Source: JAWLHU01 sp049325315
GTDB lineage: Bacteria; Bacillota; Sulfobacillia; Symbiobacteriales; Symbiobacteriaceae
Length of the DNA: 64,000 bases
NCBI GenBank assembly: GCA_049325315.1
Contig: JBMONB010000197.1
Span: 115,536-179,535 of the forward strand
Reading direction: 5' to 3'
The first letter of the stretch is position 1, and each line of letters opens with the position of its first letter. The notes beneath the pieces were generated by a model. It ran no database searches. It was not told where the DNA came from and worked only from the letters and a program-made list of their open reading frames with translations. A program made the position numbers and the translations under genes. Shown here in pieces: positions 1-7,968 of this stretch.

Positions 1-122
1 ATCAACTGGGTTCGCCGTCCGGGGAACTCTTGGTGGAAGCGGCGGAGCTGGGGATCATGCAGGGAACGGTGATCTATGTAGCCCATCGTCGCGGGCGACT
101 TCCGACAGGGGGGCAGGCGTGA
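1..122 (+). CDS. Unidentified protein, 3' end only
   Basis: The frame beginning at base 3 is open from the window edge to a TGA at 120-122, giving about 39 C-terminal residues that include ELLVEAAELGIMQGTVIYV and end in PTGGQA. The stop overlaps the start of the next gene (GTG 119 / ATG 122), so the two are probably co-transcribed and translationally coupled. The fragment is too short to assign to a family. It presumably belongs to the same pathway as the four genes that follow. That a real gene is present is inferred from the open frame and the coupled junction. Confidence 0.55.
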   Translation, partial: QLGSPSGELLVEAAELGIMQGTVIYVAHRRGRLPTGGQA

Positions 123-1081
123 TGACCGGACGGGGCAGTACGTATCTGTTCTTCGGATACGGCGCGGGGTCTGAGTACGTCCTTACCCCGCTCGCCGACC
201 GGATGGCACGCCTGGGCCATACCGTCGTGGAGTTGGATCTGATGGCCACGCATGACCCCGACAAGGTCCTGAAGGGCCTGATCGGGCGGGAAGTTGTCTT
301 CGTTACCTCTGCTCATCTCTTCCTGGATCACCACAACATGCATCGCATCTACCGGCAGCCTGGCCGTGCGGTCAGTGCTCTGGAGGTGATGGACCTCCTG
401 CAGCCTGCGCGGAGCTACTACTATCCCCATGATTTGGTGACGCCGGTCCTCGATGAGGATTCACGCTGGCTGTCACTCTTCGATGCGCTCCTTTCCCCCC
501 TGCCCCATCTCGGCCACCTGGAGCGCTTCACGCGGGTGGTTGAGGTGGGCTGGGTGAAGAAGACCAAGTGGCTGACTCCCCGCCCGGCGAATCGACCCCC
601 CCGAATTGTTCATACCCTCTCTAACTTCTCCCATTTTCGGTCCATGGGACTGGACCGCATGTATGAGTTCTGGCGCCCTTTGTGGGAGCTCGGTGTCGAG
701 GTAAAACTCCCGTACTGGCCCGGAAGTGATGAGTGTGAGGCCTATTTGAAGGAGCGGTCCATTGGGGTTGTTCCCGCTGCGACCCCGATCTTCGATCTGC
801 TGGATCAGTGCGACGTTGCGATCACCAACGGCAACTCCTCGGTGAATGTGGAGGCCTCGTTAAGCGGACGGTCAACCATAAATATACTGGATGCCACCCT
901 GCCCAAAACCGTGCTGCAGAGGTCTTTGGCGGGATTCCCCGGCCTACAGGTGCTCTCGGTCGACCAGGGTGCAGCCGCTGTATATGAGATTGTGCAGGGA
1001 AGACGTGTGCTGCCCTTGCACGACGATCGACTGCATCCCTTCGACTTTGACACTGCGATACAGACTGTGACGCGTGCATAA
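119..1081 (+). CDS. Glycosyltransferase-like protein (GT-B-like), unassigned
   Basis: A 320-residue protein. The N-terminus (YLFFGYGAGSEYVLTPLADRM) resembles the first Rossmann half of GT-B enzymes, where a glycine-rich turn is followed by a helix. The C-terminal half has FDLLDQCDVAITNGNSSVNVEAS near residues 222-244, a pattern typical of GT-B and CDP-glycerol transferase families, in which a short acidic/asparagine loop precedes a nucleotide-contacting helix. No signal peptide or membrane segment is visible, so it is probably cytosolic. A GTG (119) or ATG (122) could start it; both follow a GGGGGG stretch. It heads a run of HAD phosphatase, nucleotidyltransferase and methyltransferase genes, suggesting transfer or activation of a sugar or polyol for the cell envelope. 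The family assignment is tentative and the substrate is unknown. Confidence 0.6.
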   Translation: MMTGRGSTYLFFGYGAGSEYVLTPLADRMARLGHTVVELDLMATHDPDKVLKGLIGREVVFVTSAHLFLDHHNMHRIYRQPGRAVSALEVMDLLQPARSYYYPHDLVTPVLDEDSRWLSLFDALLSPLPHLGHLERFTRVVEVGWVKKTKWLTPRPANRPPRIVHTLSNFSHFRSMGLDRMYEFWRPLWELGVEVKLPYWPGSDECEAYLKERSIGVVPAATPIFDLLDQCDVAITNGNSSVNVEASLSGRSTINILDATLPKTVLQRSLAGFPGLQVLSVDQGAAAVYEIVQGRRVLPLHDDRLHPFDFDTAIQTVTRA

Positions 1082-1111
1082 CTGCGTCGTGATCATGGGA
1101 GGGGTAACCTC

Positions 1112-1714
1112 GTGGCCAAGGTGGAGTGGACATGTCTGTTCGACCTCGACGGAACGATCACGCGCAAGGAAATTCTGCCGGAGATTGCCCGAGAGGTAGG
1201 GATCTATGACGAAATCCGCGAACTGACGGCCCAAACGATTCAGGGGTTGATCCCTTTCCACGAATCCTTTCTTCGAAGGGTGGAGATGTTTCGCTCCATC
1301 CCCATCCAACGGGTCCGTGAGATCGTGGCCGAGGTTCCCCTGCACGAGGAGATCGTCGAATTCATGCGGGAGAACGCTCACCGCAGCTTTATTGTCACGG
1401 GGAACCTGGACGTATGGGTGGCCCCTCTCTGCGAAAGGATCGGCGCCAGGTACTATACGTCGGTTGCCCGCACCGATAATGGGTATGTGACTGGCGTCCT
1501 GAGCGTCCTGGAGAAGGGCAGAGTTCCGGGGTTATTCACTGGCCCGGTTGTGGCTGTTGGCGAAGGCAATAACGATGCTGACATGATAAGGAATGCGTCA
1601 ATCGGCATCGGCTTTGGTGGTGTTCACCCGCCCGCAGCCTCTGTCATGGCCTATGCAACCCATGCCATCTATGAGGAGGGGAGTCTATGCCGGTTCCTAA
1701 GACAGTTGTCATAA
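1112..1714 (+). CDS. HAD-superfamily phosphatase, SerB-like
   Basis: A 200-residue HAD phosphohydrolase. Motif I is DLDGT at residues 11-15 (the first Asp is the nucleophile, the second the acid/base). VTGN near 95 supplies the motif II Thr, a Lys in LEKGR is the likely motif III, and GEGNNDADM near 150 is motif IV, which binds Mg. The cap arrangement and length fit phosphoserine-phosphatase-like enzymes. It starts at GTG 1112 behind GGGAGGGG. It overlaps the next gene by 28 bases, so the two are coupled. In this cluster it more likely dephosphorylates a sugar or alcohol phosphate intermediate than phosphoserine; that is inference from neighbours. Confidence 0.8.
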   Translation: MAKVEWTCLFDLDGTITRKEILPEIAREVGIYDEIRELTAQTIQGLIPFHESFLRRVEMFRSIPIQRVREIVAEVPLHEEIVEFMRENAHRSFIVTGNLDVWVAPLCERIGARYYTSVARTDNGYVTGVLSVLEKGRVPGLFTGPVVAVGEGNNDADMIRNASIGIGFGGVHPPAASVMAYATHAIYEEGSLCRFLRQLS

Positions 1715-2346
1715 GCGCTGCCGGTATAGGATCCCGCCTTGGAATGGGCACCACCAAATCGTTGATTCATCTTAGCGGCCGGCCCCTCATTGCCTGGCAG
1801 TTGGCCATGTTGGAGCAGGTGGAGGATATTCGCATCGTTGTGGGTTTTCAGGCTGAAGCTGTCATTCATGCGGCACTCGCCTGTAGGCGGGACCTTACCT
1901 TCGTCTTCAACCATGACTACTTGCACACGAAGACTGCGGCCAGTCTGGCCCTGGGTGCTCGCCATGCGCCGGGTATGGTGCTCTCGCTGGACGGGGACCT
2001 GCTGGTTCATCCCGATGATCTGGCAACCTTCTTGTCCCTGGACGAGGAGAGTCTGGGCTACGGGGTTCCCTCCACCCAGGAGCCTGTTCTTGTTCAGATA
2101 GAGGAGCGCTCGTCGGGCCAATGGGTGACCCGATTCTCCCGCACGGAGGGCGCTTACGAGTGGACCGGGCTGGTGCAGCTAAGGGCTGATCGAATTACCT
2201 ATACGGGCGGCCATGTCTATGAGTTGCTGGAGCCGCACCTTCCCTTGAAGGGGCTGCTTGTGCGCTCGTGCGAGATCGATACGCCGAGCGATTATGACGC
2301 GGCACAGAACTGGGTGAAGGAGCATCTTGCCGGGAGGGTTCTATAA
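1687..2346 (+). CDS. NTP transferase (sugar/alcohol-phosphate nucleotidyltransferase)
   Basis: A 219-residue protein of the MobA-like/GT-A nucleotidyltransferase fold. The N-terminal signature AAGIGSRLG (residues 11-19) followed by TKSLIHLSGRPLI is the NTP-binding loop and the Lys-containing substrate loop. SLDGDLLVHPDD near 99-110 is the metal-binding Asp segment. Such enzymes join an NTP to a sugar-1-phosphate or to phosphocholine-type alcohol phosphates (LicC, HddC and similar). The start lies inside the end of the phosphatase gene and the stop shares one base with the methyltransferase start, so the three form a coupled unit. The substrate cannot be read from the sequence. A LicC-like or heptose-type cytidylyl- or guanylyltransferase is possible. 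Confidence 0.75.
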   Translation: MPVPKTVVISAAGIGSRLGMGTTKSLIHLSGRPLIAWQLAMLEQVEDIRIVVGFQAEAVIHAALACRRDLTFVFNHDYLHTKTAASLALGARHAPGMVLSLDGDLLVHPDDLATFLSLDEESLGYGVPSTQEPVLVQIEERSSGQWVTRFSRTEGAYEWTGLVQLRADRITYTGGHVYELLEPHLPLKGLLVRSCEIDTPSDYDAAQNWVKEHLAGRVL

Positions 2347-2990
2347 TGATGGTTGACCGGGCCAAGATAGAAGCTTTTTGGCAGCGTCGGGCTCAGATCG
2401 ACGACCCGGAGCTGGCTTCGCACTTCAAGCACGATGATGCCGGCGATTTGGATGTGGCTTTCGTCGAACAGTACCTGAAGCCGGACACCCGGCTCCTGGA
2501 CCTTGGCGCTGGGCCATGCCGGATGGTCAATCGGTTGGAGCCGCAGGTGGCCTTTATTCGTGCCGTTGAGAAGCAGGAAGGGTTCTCCCGTTTCTGTGTA
2601 GCCTCCCCCAAGGTAGAGTTCGTTGTCCGAGACGTGGTTGGCTATCGAGATGAGGATACCTACGATGTGATCACGATCTTTGGTGTGATGAACTACGTGA
2701 CGGTGGAAGAGGCCCTGCAAGTATACCGCGATTGCTACACCATGCTCAGGCCCGGTGGTTTCCTCCTGGTCAAGCATGCCAGTGGTGTAGATGGGGATGT
2801 GGTGGTGGACACGTTTTCAGAGACTGTGGGTGATTGGTATCACGCCATTTACCGGCATGTGGACACCGAGCGCCAGCTCCTGGAACAGGCTGGGTTTACC
2901 ACAACGGTTGTCGATATCTACCCCGCTCGCCTGAACCCGTGGACGAACACTCACTTCTACGCCTACGTGGGACGGAAGCCGGCCGAATGA
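2346..2990 (+). CDS. SAM-dependent class I methyltransferase
   Basis: A 214-residue protein with the SAM-binding motif I LLDLGAGPCR at about residues 50-59. An acidic motif II region follows (FIRAVEKQEGFSRF). The post-motif segment YDVITIFGVMNYV corresponds to motif IV, and LRPGGFLLVKH to the beta5-alphaE region typical of small-molecule class I methyltransferases. The TAATG junction overlaps the preceding stop by one base. It is the last gene of this cluster and is followed by a strong hairpin terminator. It probably methylates the product or an intermediate of the cluster; the target is unknown. Confidence 0.8.
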   Translation: MMVDRAKIEAFWQRRAQIDDPELASHFKHDDAGDLDVAFVEQYLKPDTRLLDLGAGPCRMVNRLEPQVAFIRAVEKQEGFSRFCVASPKVEFVVRDVVGYRDEDTYDVITIFGVMNYVTVEEALQVYRDCYTMLRPGGFLLVKHASGVDGDVVVDTFSETVGDWYHAIYRHVDTERQLLEQAGFTTTVVDIYPARLNPWTNTHFYAYVGRKPAE

Positions 2991-2998
2991 GCAGGAGC

Positions 2999-3050
2999 GA
3001 CCCGAGTCGAAGCACCCCCTTGAAGGGACGTGTCTTCGACTCGGGTCTTT
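2999..3050 (+). terminator. Rho-independent terminator after the methyltransferase
   Basis: A perfect 14-bp inverted repeat (GACCCGAGTCGAAG at 2999-3012 and its complement at 3034-3047) with a 21-base loop, followed by TTTGTCTG. It lies 9 bases after the methyltransferase stop and also faces the convergent ATPase gene. Confidence 0.8.
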
Positions 3051-3092
3051 GTCTGTGTGGCCGCTGCATCTGAGTCAAACCGCATGACTGCC

Positions 3093-4544
3093 TCAGGAAG
3101 CGCCGGTGATGACGCGGTGCAGATAGGCGTGGTTGGCGCCGTACCGACCCTCCTGGAGGGTGACGATCCCCACCTCCCGCAGGCTGCGGAGCACCGCACC
3201 CATGCGGTTGATCTGCAGGGTGCTGCTGTAGCCCCACCGGGCGGCGAGGCTCTGGGGGGTGAAGGCGCTGCCCTCGAGCAGCATTTTCACCGTGCCGTCC
3301 ATGTACTGGCCGGCCATGGTGTATTGGCGGCGAGCGCTGCGCCGTGCCTTTCGGATCAGATCCTTCACGGTGGGGTTGCCCATGATCTGAGCGGGCGAGA
3401 GCCCGGCCTCCTTCACCAAGTTAACCGCTTGGGACGGACGGGCCTCGGTCTTTACGACCTCCTGCTTGACGCCGGCAGGGGCGGGAGGCGGCTGGAGATG
3501 CTCCACCTTCTGGACCACCTCCTGCGTGACCAGCACCTTGACCAGCCCCGCTACCTGCAGGGCGGTCTGGAGCCTCTCGACCTCCCGACGGGCCTCACGC
3601 AGTTCAGCTTGAGCCCGGGAGAGCTCCTCCTCAAGCACCTTGACCCGGGAGCGCTGGGGGTCGGGCGGGCTGGCTGCCTGCCGATCCTGTTCAAATGCGA
3701 CCCGGAGTGCCGCCACCAGGTCGGCTAGTTCAGCGCTCTGCTGCGTGGTTTCATCTACCTGGGCCCCGGCAGTATCCCACTCGGGCGCATCACCGCCATG
3801 GCTTGTCAGGCGGGGCCGCCACCGCTCGAACCGCCGGGCAGCCGGGAGGTAGAAGCAGCCGGGCTCCAGGCTCCGAAAGGTCTCGAAGGGCTGGCCGTCG
3901 ACCACCGCCTTGACCGCCTCGTAGTCCCGCTCTGTCTCAAAGCCACCGATGGCGGGGAAGTTGAGCTGGCTCATGAACTCCTTGGAGACCGCTTGCGTGC
4001 GCTGACTGGCCGCGACCAGAATGGCGCCACGTTTGCGCCCCTGCTTGGCAAACCGCTGCATGATCTCGGCGGTAAGGGCGGAGCCCGACTGGGGGGCGAA
4101 GAGGTGAACCTCTTCCACCACCAGCGCCACCGGTTGGCGCCGCTCGCTGAGCAGCACCCATAGCTCCTCCAGCCAGGGATTCGCCGCCTCCTGCTGCCCC
4201 TTGCTGGTGGGCAGGTCGGAGAGGTCGATTACCAGACCGAGGGACTGGTCGCAGACCGCCTCCAGCACCTGTCGAATGGAGCCCCGCCCCGGGGGCAGCG
4301 GCAGGTCGGCCCGTACGCCACCCAGCACCAGTGTGCGGAACCGCTCTCGCAGGGTGTGAAGCTCCCCCTCCGGGTCGATGGCGATTACGGGGATGCCAGC
4401 TGCCAGCAACTCCTCACAGAAGACGCCCACCCCGTAAGATTTCCCCCGCCCGGAAGAGGCCCAGATGCCCACCCTCAGACCGGTGCGAGCGAAGCGCTCC
4501 AGTTCAAGTCGGTAGCTCTCGCAGATCGGCAGCGACTGCTCCAC
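3093..4544 (-). CDS. HerA-like (DUF87) ATPase with coiled coil and C-terminal winged-helix region
   Basis: About 483 residues. Walker A is SSGRGKS in the first 40 residues and Walker B is VALVVEEVHLF. A conserved QRFAKQGRKRG / VAASQR segment follows, characteristic of HerA/FtsK-type hexameric ATPases of the DUF87 group. Residues about 300-350 (EEELSRAQAELREARREVERLQ) predict a coiled coil. The last 100 residues look like a helix-turn-helix that could bind DNA. The frame extends to an ATG at 4565, but GTG 4544 is the better start: it follows AAAGGGGTGAT, and a TATAAT at 4564-4569 would put the transcript start downstream of the ATG. No nurA nuclease partner is adjacent. Role in DNA transport or repair is inferred from the family. 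Confidence 0.75.
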   Translation of the reverse strand: MEQSLPICESYRLELERFARTGLRVGIWASSGRGKSYGVGVFCEELLAAGIPVIAIDPEGELHTLRERFRTLVLGGVRADLPLPPGRGSIRQVLEAVCDQSLGLVIDLSDLPTSKGQQEAANPWLEELWVLLSERRQPVALVVEEVHLFAPQSGSALTAEIMQRFAKQGRKRGAILVAASQRTQAVSKEFMSQLNFPAIGGFETERDYEAVKAVVDGQPFETFRSLEPGCFYLPAARRFERWRPRLTSHGGDAPEWDTAGAQVDETTQQSAELADLVAALRVAFEQDRQAASPPDPQRSRVKVLEEELSRAQAELREARREVERLQTALQVAGLVKVLVTQEVVQKVEHLQPPPAPAGVKQEVVKTEARPSQAVNLVKEAGLSPAQIMGNPTVKDLIRKARRSARRQYTMAGQYMDGTVKMLLEGSAFTPQSLAARWGYSSTLQINRMGAVLRSLREVGIVTLQEGRYGANHAYLHRVITGAS

Positions 4545-4563
4545 AGAATCACCCCTTTCATCC

Positions 4564-4593
4564 ATTATATGGAATCAGCGGGGTGAAAGACAA
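4564..4593 (-). promoter_or_regulatory. Probable sigma-A promoter of the HerA-like ATPase gene
   Basis: Read on the minus strand: -35 TTGTCT (4588-4593), an 18-base spacer and -10 TATAAT (4564-4569). The predicted transcript start near 4557 leaves a leader of only about 13 bases before GTG 4544. Confidence 0.5.
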
Positions 4594-4677
4594 GGGGCAT
4601 GGGGAGGCTGATTCGCCCATATTCATCAACATGAGTCCGATTTCCGGGCTCTATTTGCAGAGCAGGGGGAGCCCTTA

Positions 4678-4953
4678 TTGGACTGGAAGGCTGCGCTCAT
4701 GACCTTTTCGATCATCTTCCTGGCGGAATTGGGCGACAAGACGCAGCTAATGGTGATGTCGTTATCGGCCCGATCGAAGGCGCCTCATATGATCTTCTTC
4801 GGGTCTGCGGTGGCGCTGATCGCCTCGTCGCTGATCGCGGTATGGGCAGGCGATGCGTTCCTGCGAAATATTCCACTGAAGTATATCCGCATGGGAACGG
4901 GCATTGCCTTTGTGCTGATCGGCTCCATGCTGGTGATGAAATCCGTCCGGTAA
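4678..4953 (+). CDS. GDT1/TMEM165 (UPF0016) family membrane protein, half-size
   Basis: A 91-residue protein with three predicted membrane helices and the family signature ELGDKT at residues 17-22. Family members export or exchange Mn2+ or Ca2+ against protons. Full-length members carry two copies of the motif. This one has a single copy, like the half-size bacterial proteins that work as homo- or heterodimers, but no second half is adjacent. The start is TTG 4678 behind AGCAGGGGGAG. It ends three bases before the convergent ABC permease stop. Membrane location is clear; the metal specificity is inferred. Confidence 0.8.
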   Translation: MDWKAALMTFSIIFLAELGDKTQLMVMSLSARSKAPHMIFFGSAVALIASSLIAVWAGDAFLRNIPLKYIRMGTGIAFVLIGSMLVMKSVR

Positions 4954-4956
4954 GGG

Positions 4957-5739
4957 TTAACTGCCGGTAGATTGGTAGCGGCGCTCGCCCCAGCGGTAGA
5001 CATGCAGGGCGACGGTGATCGCAGCCGCTGCGGCCAGGAAGGGAACGGCCAGGTGGAGGAGCGTACCGCCCTTGCCCAGGGCGAAGCGCACGGGAATGTA
5101 TCCGATGGCGGTGACCGGGAGCAGGCCGGTCAACAGGCCGCGGAGCCACCGGGGGAAGATGTCGGCGGGGTAGGCGGCGGCGGTGATCGGAGCGCCGATG
5201 GCAAAGGTCTGCAGGTCGTTGATCCGGGTGATAAAAAAGCCGATGCCGGCCACGGCGATGGAGATGGCGGTGACGATCACCGCCCCGGACAGGGGGAGAA
5301 GGTAGACGTAGAACGCCAGCCAGCCGGGGGCGCCCTGGGCCAGGACCCCGGCAAGGCCGATGGTGATCACCAGGTAGCCCTGCACAGCGGCGCCGATTCG
5401 CCCGATGTCGAAGTTGCGGGCCAGCAGGCTGAGGAGGGGGGGCCAGGGGCGGATCAGAAGGCCATCGTACTCACCGCCTACCAGGTACTTATCGAAGGTG
5501 TCCAACTCGGCGGCGAAGACCCGGTAGAGGCCCTGGGAGGCGGAGGCCAGGCCGGAGAGCAGGGCCACCTCGTAGAGCGTCCAGCCCGCGACGGAATGGT
5601 ACCGGTGCAGAATCGCCGCTACAGTCAGAAAGTCGACGGCGGTGATCAGGGCGTAGAGGACCGCGGTGAGAAGGAAGTCCCACTTGTACTGCATCCGGGA
5701 GCGAATCGAGGCCCCCAGCAGGCGGAAGTAGAGCACCAT
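4957..5739 (-). CDS. ABC-2 type transporter permease (DUF990-like), second subunit
   Basis: A 260-residue membrane protein with about six hydrophobic segments, starting MVLYFRLLGASIRSRMQYKWDF. The N-terminal amphipathic region followed by a helix with TAVDF is typical of DUF990-type ABC-2 permeases. The conserved FDKYLVGGEYDGLLIRP segment near residue 85 resembles the cytoplasmic loop of these exporters. It follows the paired permease with a three-base gap, so the two are co-translated and probably form a heterodimer. No ATPase gene is adjacent. Substrate unknown. Confidence 0.75.
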   Translation of the reverse strand: MVLYFRLLGASIRSRMQYKWDFLLTAVLYALITAVDFLTVAAILHRYHSVAGWTLYEVALLSGLASASQGLYRVFAAELDTFDKYLVGGEYDGLLIRPWPPLLSLLARNFDIGRIGAAVQGYLVITIGLAGVLAQGAPGWLAFYVYLLPLSGAVIVTAISIAVAGIGFFITRINDLQTFAIGAPITAAAYPADIFPRWLRGLLTGLLPVTAIGYIPVRFALGKGGTLLHLAVPFLAAAAAITVALHVYRWGERRYQSTGS

Positions 5740-5742
5740 CGT

Positions 5743-6525
5743 TTACCCTCCCTGCACGACGACCCGGGTCAGCGCCCGGCGGGTGATAAAGAGCGTCCAG
5801 GCGGTGAGCAGGGTCGCCCAGGCCAACTGGATCAGCAGGCCGGCGGGACCGGTCAGCCCGAGGTAGATGCGCACCGGGTAGTAGATCTGGGAGGCGAAGG
5901 GGAGGTAGGGGGCCACCTTGCCGAGCCAGCCGGGCAGAATGTCGGCGGGGATCCATCCACCGGAGAGCAGGGTGATCATGGCGTGGTAGGTCCAGTGGGC
6001 CCAGCGGATCTCGGTGGTCCAGAGACTGGAAAGACCCACGTTGTAAAACAGTATTAACCCGATATACGAGGCGAGCGCCAGGCTGGGCAGGGTGAGCAGC
6101 AGGTTTCCCGCGGAGGCGGGGGCCGGGAAGCCGATGGTGACGGCGAAGAGCAGGGCGAGCGGGATCGACCGGTACAGCCCCTGGTAGATGACGTTGCCGC
6201 TCTCCCGGGCCAGCACCATGGGAAAGTAGGGGACAGGCCGGGCCATTTCGAGGGCGATGGAGCCGTTGCGGATCGCGGTGTGAATCCCCAGGCCGGCGGG
6301 GAGGAAGACCGCCACCCAGGCGAAGACCTGGGCGAGGACCATGATGGAGGTCATCACCTGCCGGGTGTAGGGGTCACCGCCGCTAGTCGTCTCGGGTGCC
6401 ACCGACTGCCAGAGGGAAATATAGATAAAACCGAAGATGGCAGAGGCCAGATTGTTGAGCATGTGAGACCAGCGGTAGGCCTTGTTGCGGAGAAAACCGG
6501 TGCGTCCCAGGTACAGATAGGTCAA
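5743..6525 (-). CDS. ABC-2 type transporter permease (DUF990-like), first subunit
   Basis: A 260-residue polytopic membrane protein. It begins MTYLYLGRTGFLRNKAYRWSHM and has about six hydrophobic segments. The loop RNGSIALEMARPVPY near residue 87 matches the corresponding loop of its partner at 4957-5739 and of DUF990 permeases. In most genomes such pairs follow an ATP-binding subunit gene. Here the upstream neighbour is divergent and no ATPase lies in this region, so the nucleotide-binding subunit must be encoded elsewhere or shared. Confidence 0.75.
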   Translation of the reverse strand: MTYLYLGRTGFLRNKAYRWSHMLNNLASAIFGFIYISLWQSVAPETTSGGDPYTRQVMTSIMVLAQVFAWVAVFLPAGLGIHTAIRNGSIALEMARPVPYFPMVLARESGNVIYQGLYRSIPLALLFAVTIGFPAPASAGNLLLTLPSLALASYIGLILFYNVGLSSLWTTEIRWAHWTYHAMITLLSGGWIPADILPGWLGKVAPYLPFASQIYYPVRIYLGLTGPAGLLIQLAWATLLTAWTLFITRRALTRVVVQGG

Positions 6526-6647
6526 ACCGCTCGCTCCTTTGCGCTGAAATGGGGCCAGTCGGGCTTGGGAAGGAGGGAGGAAGGGGGCAGCCAGCGAACC
6601 TTACGGCCATGTGGCCGCGTCTCCCAATGCAGAAGGAGATGAACTCC

Positions 6648-6944
6648 ATGACGAACAAATTCCTGGCGGTCGCCGTGGTGCTCATTGGGCTGGTTCTGAT
6701 CTTCCGGCTCTTCGTGTCGGGGGCGATGCTCTTTCTCTTGATTGCCGCTGTACTGGCTATAGCTGCGGGCACCGGCGCCATCGGCCGCACGGGCTACCTG
6801 CTGGCGGCCATCTTCCTGTTGCTCGGCGTGGCCGGTTCGGCCATGCGCTTCGCAGTGGGCGCCTTTGCGATGCTGTTCAGAATGGCCCCGCTGCTCCTGG
6901 TGCTGGTCGGCCTCTACATGCTGGCCAAGGCCATTCGCAAGTAA
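6648..6944 (+). CDS. Small hydrophobic membrane protein, unknown
   Basis: A 98-residue protein that is almost entirely hydrophobic, with three to four predicted membrane helices and a basic C-terminus (AKAIRK). The open frame reaches upstream to 6549, but ATG 6648 sits 9 bases after GAAGGAG and begins directly with a membrane segment, so it is preferred. It lies just ahead of the polysaccharide deacetylase gene with a 25-base gap, so co-transcription is likely. No family was recognised. Confidence 0.65.
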   Translation: MTNKFLAVAVVLIGLVLIFRLFVSGAMLFLLIAAVLAIAAGTGAIGRTGYLLAAIFLLLGVAGSAMRFAVGAFAMLFRMAPLLLVLVGLYMLAKAIRK

Positions 6945-6969
6945 CTTCTGAGTTCGAGGAGGCTCCGCG

Positions 6970-7884
6970 TTGAAGTATCTCATCGTTCTGGCCAGCTTTC
7001 TCGCCTCCCTTGCCCAGAGCGCGACCCAACCGGTGGCAATTCCACCCGATGCAGGCCTCGTCACGGGAGAGGCGGGCCGGGTGGCCGTTCTGATCTACCA
7101 CCACCTCGCCCCACCCGCGGAGATGGCCGAGGAGCCCGGGGTGATCACCCCAGAGCGGTTTGAGTCACACCTGCAGATGCTGCGGACGGAGGGCTACCAC
7201 CTGATCTCCGCCGACGAGTTCGCTGCCTATCTCGATGGGCGGCAGGTGGTCTCTGACCGGTCGGTCCTGATCACCTTCGATGACGGCTACGCCTCCAACT
7301 ATCATATCGGGCTGCCGCTGCTCCAGAAGTACCAGGCGCCAGCCCTGATCTTTCCGGTGATGAAGTACTTTGATACCGATGGCAAGGGCGCCTACAGCCC
7401 GCACCTGACCCGGGAGCACGCCAAGGCGATGCTCGACTCGGGGCTGGTGGCCTTCGGTTCTCACTCCTACGATGGCCACGGCTACGTGCCCACCGGGCCC
7501 GACGGCTCGGAGCGGGGGCCCTTTCTCACCACCCGCATGTGGCTGGCTGCGGAACAGCGGCTGGAGACGGAAGAGGAGTTCCAGGCCCGGGTCAAGGCCG
7601 ACTCGGAGCGATCGGTGGAGACGCTGCGGTCGCTGGGCGTGAACGGCGAGGCGCTGCACTTCGCCCTGCCCTTTGGCCTTGGCGCCCATGAGCGTGCAGA
7701 GATGCTCCGGTCGCTCTCCTTCCGGTACATCTACACGGTGGATGATACCGAACTGAACCATGCCGGGCAGGAGGGCATGATCCACCGGCTCGACGCGGGC
7801 AACCCGTCGATGAGCCCGGAGAGGCTGAAGCAGCGCCTGGAGGAGCTGTTCGGGCCGAAGCCTGCCGCCGTAGGGGCGGACTGA
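6970..7884 (+). CDS. Polysaccharide deacetylase family protein, secreted
   Basis: 304 residues. The N-terminal hydrophobic stretch (YLIVLASFLASLAQSA) looks like a signal peptide. The NodB-type catalytic core follows: VLIYHHL, then TFDDG near residue 101 (motif 1, catalytic base and metal Asp), and SHSYDGH near 161, which provides the H-x3-H metal ligands. These enzymes remove acetyl groups from peptidoglycan or surface glycans outside the membrane. The start is TTG 6970 behind GAGGAGG. A terminator hairpin follows at 7899. Substrate not determined; the family includes spore cortex and vegetative wall deacetylases. Confidence 0.85.
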   Translation: MKYLIVLASFLASLAQSATQPVAIPPDAGLVTGEAGRVAVLIYHHLAPPAEMAEEPGVITPERFESHLQMLRTEGYHLISADEFAAYLDGRQVVSDRSVLITFDDGYASNYHIGLPLLQKYQAPALIFPVMKYFDTDGKGAYSPHLTREHAKAMLDSGLVAFGSHSYDGHGYVPTGPDGSERGPFLTTRMWLAAEQRLETEEEFQARVKADSERSVETLRSLGVNGEALHFALPFGLGAHERAEMLRSLSFRYIYTVDDTELNHAGQEGMIHRLDAGNPSMSPERLKQRLEELFGPKPAAVGAD

Positions 7885-7897
7885 TCTCTGAGACATA

Positions 7898-7930
7898 CCC
7901 CCGGCTGGGGTTAACCTGGCCGGGGTTTTC
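7898..7930 (+). terminator. Terminator after the polysaccharide deacetylase gene
   Basis: CCCCGGC (7899-7905) pairs with GCCGGGG (7919-7925) around a 13-base loop and is followed by TTTTCC. It lies between convergent genes. Confidence 0.6.
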
Positions 7931-7968
7931 CACGCGCCGAAACCCCGCCGGCTCCAACCAGGGGGGGG

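Noticed and set aside
4972..6057. A 361-residue plus-strand open frame
   Set aside because: Antisense to the two ABC-2 permeases; low-complexity Gly/Asp/Gln composition and no plausible domain.
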